This document shows, piece by piece, positions 6,376 through 10,311 of a DNA stretch of 10,311 nt (its first letter is position 1; each line of letters opens with the position of its first letter). The notes beneath the pieces were generated by a model, which searched no databases, was not told the DNA's origin, and saw only the letters and a list, made by a program, of their open reading frames with translations. The translations under genes and the position numbers were made by a program. Source of the DNA: an uncultured Comamonadaceae bacterium (lineage in GTDB: Bacteria; Pseudomonadota; Gammaproteobacteria; Burkholderiales; Burkholderiaceae_C); NCBI GenBank assembly GCA_937893415.1, contig CALBWZ010000418.1, positions 1 through 10,311 of the forward strand. Reading direction: 5' to 3'.

Positions 6376-7224
6376 ATGCCCATCCCTGCCACATCTCCAT
6401 TGCAGCACGCCATTGCACCCGCCGATATGGCCGCTTTGCCCCGCTCGCCTGGCGTTTATACCTTTAGAGGGGAGGGTGGTTTGCCGTTGTACATAGGCAA
6501 AAGCGTTGATATCCGTAGCCGGGTCATGAGCCACTTGCGTGCGGTCGATGAGGTGCGCATGATGTCGCAAACACGCCGCGTTGACTTTATTCAAACTGCA
6601 GGTGAGATTGGTGCATTGCTTTTAGAGTCGCGCATGATTAAAACGCAAAACCCCATATTCAATCAGCGGCTGCGCAGACTACGAAGTTTGTGCTCCATTC
6701 GTTTACAGTCAACAGCGCTGGGCATATCCCCAGAATTTGTTAGCAGTACATCCGTCAACTTAGGCGCAACGCCTGGCCTCTTCGGTTTGTTTTCCTCCAC
6801 ACGCGCGGCGCAGTCCAAACTGAAAGAGCTGGCCCAACAACACAGGTTGTGTCTGTCCGCCTTGGGTTTTGAGAAAAGCGCCATGCGTGGCTGCTTTGGG
6901 CTTCAAATTAAAACGTGCTTAGGGGTCTGTGTGGGCCGCGAGGACAGAGCACAGCACGATGCCAGGCTATTGTCTGCACTCATAGATTCACAAGTAGAGC
7001 AGTGGCCATTTGATGGCGCAATTGACTTGGTTGAGGTGGCTGGCACGTGGGTGCAAAAGCACCGCATCAACAACTGGTGCTACTTGGGCACCAGCTGCTC
7101 AAAGGCGAGTAGCGACAGCCTGCCAGTGTTTACACAAGCGCTAGATTTTGACCTTGACAGTTACAAAATACTGGTCAAACCCATTATGTTGGGCAGCGTG
7201 ACACTCCAGCCTGTTCATGCATAA
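6376..7224 (+). CDS. cho: Excinuclease Cho (UvrC homologue, GIY-YIG endonuclease)
   Basis: Cho makes the 3' incision at UvrA/UvrB-marked DNA damage, a few bases farther out than UvrC. The 282 residues compare with about 295 in E. coli Cho and match it along the whole length. The GIY-YIG domain comes first: GVY (26-28), LYIGKSVDIRSRV (38-50) with Tyr39, Lys42 and Arg49, and GEIGALLLESRMIK (76-89) with the metal ligand Glu84, then Asn96 in PIFNQRL. The second half has Cys159, Cys173, Cys181 and Cys185 (the latter three in CFGLQIKTCLGVCVG), the spacing I associate with the iron-sulfur ligands of UvrC. The C-terminal HRINNWCYLGT and DSYKILVKP blocks match Cho. UvrB-binding and helix-hairpin-helix regions of full UvrC are absent, as expected for Cho. 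The ATG at 6376 has no ribosome binding site, so it may depend on the upstream mini-ORF or a leaderless mRNA. An SOS box precedes it. Confidence 0.93.
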   Translation: MPIPATSPLQHAIAPADMAALPRSPGVYTFRGEGGLPLYIGKSVDIRSRVMSHLRAVDEVRMMSQTRRVDFIQTAGEIGALLLESRMIKTQNPIFNQRLRRLRSLCSIRLQSTALGISPEFVSSTSVNLGATPGLFGLFSSTRAAQSKLKELAQQHRLCLSALGFEKSAMRGCFGLQIKTCLGVCVGREDRAQHDARLLSALIDSQVEQWPFDGAIDLVEVAGTWVQKHRINNWCYLGTSCSKASSDSLPVFTQALDFDLDSYKILVKPIMLGSVTLQPVHA

Positions 7225-7394
7225 CGGACAACTTCAGACCCTGTCAATCTTCCCCTGTTGTATGCCACTTAGCCCAGCTTTTAAGCGATCTTATTTTACC
7301 GACATGGTCATCATCTGCAGGCTGGTGTTAGCTGGAATGGTTGTCTCTTGGGCTTCAAAAATGCGGTTCATTTTTAAAAAATTAATAGAGAAAA

Positions 7395-8189
7395 ATGTCA
7401 TTAGCTTTTTACCGTGAACAGGGCCAAGGCCCGGGTGTTGTGTGTTTCCACTCCAATGGCAGCAACTCCAGTCAATGGCGCGGGTTGATGGATGGTTTGG
7501 GCGCAGGGTACCGGGTGTGCGCGCTTGATTCTTACGGTGCAGGCAAAACAATGCCTTGGGACTACCCGCGCGACTTAACGCTGGCCGATGAGGCCGCGCT
7601 GGCAGATGCGGTGTTGGATCAGATGGGCAATGACACCGTTGTTATTGGTCATTCCTATGGCGGTGCTGTTGCGTTAAAAACAGCGATGATGCAGCCAGAC
7701 AAATTTAAAGCGATGGTGTTGTATGAGCCCACACTGTTTGCAGTGCTCAAACAAGTAGAGGCAGAGCAAACAAACATGGACGCCGTGGTCGAAGTGACAG
7801 ACAGGGCCAAGTTGGCCGTTTTAAGCGCCGATATGGACACGGCAGCGCGTGTGTTTATTGACTACTGGTCTGGTGAGGGTGCTTGGGACGCCACGCCAGC
7901 ACACTACAAGAAAGGCATATTGCTGTCGATTAAAGACATCGCCAAGTGGAGTCACGCCTTGTTTAACGAGCCTATGCTATTGAGCGACATCGCACGTATC
8001 ACCTTGCCAACGCTGTATTTATTTGGCAGTGACACAACGCTTGCGGCACAAGCTGTCGCGCGCGTGCTAAGCGCAGCGCTGCCACATGCCCAATGCGTGG
8101 AGCTGTCAGGTGTGGGCCATATGGGTCCTATGACACATGCAGACTTGGTTAATACCGAAATCAAAAAATTTCTGTCTCAACTGGGCTAA
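7395..8189 (+). CDS. Alpha/beta hydrolase with GHSYGG nucleophile elbow
   Basis: A 264-residue hydrolase with no signal peptide, so cytoplasmic. The catalytic triad is visible: Ser87 in VVIGHSYGGAVAL (82-94), Asp213 in YLFGSDTTLA (208-217) and His242 in GVGHMGP (239-245). The oxyanion region is HSNGSNSSQW (19-28), the HSNG variant found in a subset of small hydrolases instead of HGxx. The substrate is unknown; esterase, lactonase or haloperoxidase-like activity are all possible. The ATG at 7395 has only a weak AGAG before it in an A-rich stretch. It follows cho by 170 bases (7225-7394), in which I see no gene and no convincing terminator, only an AT-rich end that may hold a promoter. It is not closely similar by eye to the other hydrolase in this window. 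Confidence 0.87.
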   Translation: MSLAFYREQGQGPGVVCFHSNGSNSSQWRGLMDGLGAGYRVCALDSYGAGKTMPWDYPRDLTLADEAALADAVLDQMGNDTVVIGHSYGGAVALKTAMMQPDKFKAMVLYEPTLFAVLKQVEAEQTNMDAVVEVTDRAKLAVLSADMDTAARVFIDYWSGEGAWDATPAHYKKGILLSIKDIAKWSHALFNEPMLLSDIARITLPTLYLFGSDTTLAAQAVARVLSAALPHAQCVELSGVGHMGPMTHADLVNTEIKKFLSQLG

Positions 8190-8236
8190 CACGGCATGGC
8201 CTTGGTGCGTGGGTTCTGTTTCTTACTTAGATCAAT

Positions 8237-8254
8237 TTGGTTATAAGCAACCAA
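8237..8254 (+). promoter_or_regulatory. Dyad TTGGTT-N6-AACCAA with -10 element before the sulfur operon
   Basis: Perfect six-base arms at 8237-8242 and 8249-8254 enclose ATAAGC. TATAAG at 8242-8247 is a five-of-six -10 box inside the dyad, but the -35 region (TTTCTT 8219-8224) is poor. Transcription would start near 8254, leaving an untranslated leader of about 80 bases before the rhodanese gene. A dyad over the -10 is a typical repressor position, so control by a sulfur- or redox-sensing regulator is possible; I cannot name one. Confidence 0.35.
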
Positions 8255-8333
8255 CTTAAAAATCGTTCCTCTTTCAGTGCAACGCACCCACACTGACGTC
8301 ATGTTTTGCCATATACCCATGAAAGTTGACCGT

Positions 8334-9287
8334 ATGAAGCTCTTATCTACTTTGGCTGCAGGTGTGGTGTTCGCCGCTGCTGCCACCGTCGCCACCTTGG
8401 CTGTCGCACAACCACTGCTGAGCCCTGCCGAGTTGCAGGCTAAGTTGTCTGATGCCAATGTTCGCGTGATTGATATTCGTGACCCCAAGTCTTACGCCGC
8501 TAACCACATTCCTGGTTCGTTGAACGCGCCTTACGGCAAGTGGCGTGGCCCAGCCAATAACCCTGGCGATTTACCTGATCTGCCCAAATTGACTGCTTTG
8601 GTGCAGAGCTTGGGGCTCACACCAAGCACCCATGCCGTGGTGGTATCCAGTGGCGCTGATGCAACAGACTTTGGCGCATCGGCCCGCGTCTATTGGACGC
8701 TTAAAGTGCTTGGCCTGACTGATTTGTCGGTGCTCAACGGTGGCTTGAAGCGTTGGATGGTAACAGGCTTGCCACAAAATAGCATTGTTCCATCAGTGGT
8801 AGCCAGCAGTTTTCAGCCTGAAATTGACTCCCGTTTGGTGGCCACCAAAGAAGAGTTGGTGCAGCGCATACAGTCTGGGGATTCAGTTTTGATCGATGCA
8901 CGCCCTGCTGATTTCTTTGAAGGCAATACCCGCCACGCTGGCGCCACTGTTCCAGGTACATTGCCTGGTGCTGTGAACTTAGAAAACAGCAAGTGGTTTG
9001 TGCCTGGCACCTCCAATTTTGTGAACCTAGGACAAGCGCAGCAAATAGCAGCTGCCAGTCCGATTGACCCCGCTAAAGAGACCGTTTCTTTTTGCAATAC
9101 TGGCCATTGGGCCGCTACCAATTGGTTTGCAATGTCTGAGGTGTTGGGCCAGAAAAATGTCAAAATGTATGCCGGCTCTATGGTTGAGTGGTCTAAAGAC
9201 CCCAGCGGCTTGCCCATGGCCAACGTGCCCAGCCGCCCCAAGCAGTTGTTGATTGACGTCAAGTTGTGGGCCGCGAAAACATTTTAA
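8334..9287 (+). CDS. Exported tandem-domain rhodanese (sulfurtransferase)
   Basis: A sulfurtransferase that carries sulfane sulfur on a cysteine, for example from thiosulfate. From the ATG at 8334 the precursor has 317 residues and starts with a clear signal peptide (MKLLSTLAAG... ending in LAVA-QP, cut about residue 25); the frame is open back to GTG 8277, but those residues would spoil the signal. Two rhodanese domains follow. Domain 1 (about 30-145) has the fold motifs VRVIDIRDPKSYAANHIPGS and the region around VVVSSGAD, where the active-site cysteine is missing. Domain 2 (about 165-305) has VLIDARPADFFEG and the loop SFCNTGHWAATNW with catalytic Cys254. This silent-first, active-second plan is usual in tandem rhodaneses. 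It is translationally coupled to the downstream transporter through a one-base overlap (TAATG), so the two proteins likely act together on periplasmic sulfur. Confidence 0.92.
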   Translation: MKLLSTLAAGVVFAAAATVATLAVAQPLLSPAELQAKLSDANVRVIDIRDPKSYAANHIPGSLNAPYGKWRGPANNPGDLPDLPKLTALVQSLGLTPSTHAVVVSSGADATDFGASARVYWTLKVLGLTDLSVLNGGLKRWMVTGLPQNSIVPSVVASSFQPEIDSRLVATKEELVQRIQSGDSVLIDARPADFFEGNTRHAGATVPGTLPGAVNLENSKWFVPGTSNFVNLGQAQQIAAASPIDPAKETVSFCNTGHWAATNWFAMSEVLGQKNVKMYAGSMVEWSKDPSGLPMANVPSRPKQLLIDVKLWAAKTF

Positions 9288-10311
9288 TGAAACGCCTGCC
9301 GCTGGCGCTTGTGCTGAGTGCTTTTTTCACTTTCTTAGCCCTTGAGGTGTCGATTCGCCAAGCCGTGCTGATGCTGGTGGGTGTGGGCATGGGGGCTGCC
9401 CTGGCGGGTGCTCGGTTTGGTTTCACCACTGGCTGGCGCCAGCTGATTGAGCAACGCAACCCGCAAGGTGTTACGGGGCAAGTGCTGTTGTTGGCACTGG
9501 CCAGTTTGGCTGCCTTACCTTTGCTGGGCCAGTTCTCTGAGCTTCAAGCTGCTCTGGGCCCGCCCAGCGTCAGCTTGTTGGTCGGTGCGTTTGTGTTTGG
9601 TTTAACCATGCAAATTGCCGATGGCTGCGGCTCGGGCAGCTTGTACAAAGCAGGCCTGGGTGTGCCACTCAATATGGGGATTTTGCCGCTGTTTGCACTG
9701 GGTAGTTTTTTAGGCTCTGTGCATCTGGATTTTTGGTTGTCGTTGGGACAAATTGCGCCAGTGAGTCTGTCACAAGAGTACGGCTCAGCGGGTGCGTTAG
9801 GTTTAACCTTGGCCCTGTTGGCCGTGGTGATGTTGGCCGTACGCTGGTGGGTCGGTACCGGGCATACGTGGCTTGACAAGCGTTGGCTGTGGGGCGCTGT
9901 GGCACTGGCTGTGTTGGCAACATTGAATTTGTTGCTGGCAGGCCAGCCTTGGGGGGTGGTGTATGGCTTGGGTTTGTGGGCGGCTAAGGTAGCTGTGGTT
10001 ACAGGCTCTTTTGATCCCAGCGCCAGCGTGTTTTGGTCTCAGTCTGGCAACGCGCAACGGCTGACGCAAACGGTGTTCATGGATGTCACCACCATAACGA
10101 ACATTGGCATTTTAGGAGGCGCTTTGTGGGTATCGGCCACAGCCTCTGCCTCTGGTAAAGCCTTGACTACCCAGCAGTGGGCTATTGGTCTGGCAGCGGG
10201 TTTCGTGATGGGTTACAGCTCACGTTTGGCCTTCGGGTGCAACATTGGTGCGATGCTCAGTGGTATTTCTACGGGCAGTTTGCACGGTTGGCTGTGGTTG
10301 CCGTTGGCCTT
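9287..10311 (+). CDS. YeeE/YedE (TsuA-like) thiosulfate/sulfur transporter, 3' truncated
   Basis: An inner-membrane protein of the YeeE/YedE family, whose studied member TsuA imports thiosulfate. The ATG at 9287 shares its A with the TAA of the rhodanese gene. The 341 visible residues are strongly hydrophobic with repeated helices. Family signatures are GARFGFTTGWRQL (41-53), MQIADGCGSGSLY (108-120) with Cys114, MDVTTITNIGILGG (265-278) and GYSSRLAFGCNIGAMLSG (309-326) with Cys318. As I recall, TsuA/YeeE relies on three cysteines, the first two about 202 apart; Cys114 and Cys318 are 204 apart and fit them, while the third would lie beyond the window edge. The frame runs off at 10311 without a stop, so only the C-terminal end is missing. 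Context with an exported rhodanese supports a role in sulfur-species uptake. Confidence 0.92.
   Translation, partial: MKRLPLALVLSAFFTFLALEVSIRQAVLMLVGVGMGAALAGARFGFTTGWRQLIEQRNPQGVTGQVLLLALASLAALPLLGQFSELQAALGPPSVSLLVGAFVFGLTMQIADGCGSGSLYKAGLGVPLNMGILPLFALGSFLGSVHLDFWLSLGQIAPVSLSQEYGSAGALGLTLALLAVVMLAVRWWVGTGHTWLDKRWLWGAVALAVLATLNLLLAGQPWGVVYGLGLWAAKVAVVTGSFDPSASVFWSQSGNAQRLTQTVFMDVTTITNIGILGGALWVSATASASGKALTTQQWAIGLAAGFVMGYSSRLAFGCNIGAMLSGISTGSLHGWLWLPLA

Noticed and set aside
7217..7417. 66-residue plus-strand ORF overlapping the end of cho and the start of the second hydrolase
   Set aside because: No ribosome binding site, no recognisable motif, and it overlaps two well-supported genes.
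8186..8488. 100-residue minus-strand ORF over the rhodanese promoter and signal peptide
   Set aside because: Antisense shadow of the alanine-rich signal sequence, without a recognisable start signal or motif.

Overview
The window looks like chromosomal DNA of a betaproteobacterium, probably a Burkholderiales/Comamonadaceae-type organism of medium GC. I infer this from protein flavour (a family III CoA-transferase, an ACSM-like acyl-CoA ligase, a DehI-family protein, a Cho nuclease and an exported rhodanese paired with a YeeE/YedE transporter) and from the gene packing; no rRNA or other taxonomic marker is present. I see no insertion sequence, CRISPR array, tRNA, phage gene or integration site.

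Layout. (1) Positions 1-919, plus strand: 3' three quarters of a family III CoA-transferase. (2) 1001-1129, minus: a 42-residue membrane peptide gene with a strong ribosome binding site, convergent with the CoA-transferase and preceded by a promoter-like, dyad-rich stretch. (3) 1242-3933, minus: an alpha/beta hydrolase followed by an AMP-forming acyl-CoA synthetase, 151 bases apart, the second gene with its own candidate promoter and dyad. (4) 4042-4905, plus, divergent from the hydrolase: a DehI-family haloacid dehalogenase homologue with a visible internal duplication. (5) 4961-6064, minus: an exported, cysteine-rich YHYH-domain protein. (6) 6283-7224, plus: a short leader-like ORF, a LexA-type SOS box and the UvrC-like nuclease Cho. 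(7) 7395-8189, plus: a second alpha/beta hydrolase. (8) 8334-10311, plus: an exported tandem rhodanese overlapping by one base a YeeE/YedE (TsuA-like) transporter that runs off the window.

How the genes may work together. The CoA-transferase, acyl-CoA synthetase, GNSMGG-type hydrolase and DehI homologue would fit carboxylic acid catabolism: removal of halogen, hydrolysis, activation to CoA thioesters and CoA transfer. This is inference from proximity; they do not form one operon. Cho is a DNA-repair gene, and the box in front of it suggests SOS control. The rhodanese and transporter form a convincing two-gene sulfur unit for handling thiosulfate or a related sulfur species at the inner membrane.

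I do not see an unmistakably new multi-gene system. The observations most worth following are the SOS box and in-frame mini-ORF before cho, the single catalytic aspartate in the duplicated DehI homologue, the rhodanese whose first domain has lost its cysteine while coupled to a sulfur transporter, the Glu at the usual Asp position of the CoA-transferase, and the 42-residue membrane peptide.
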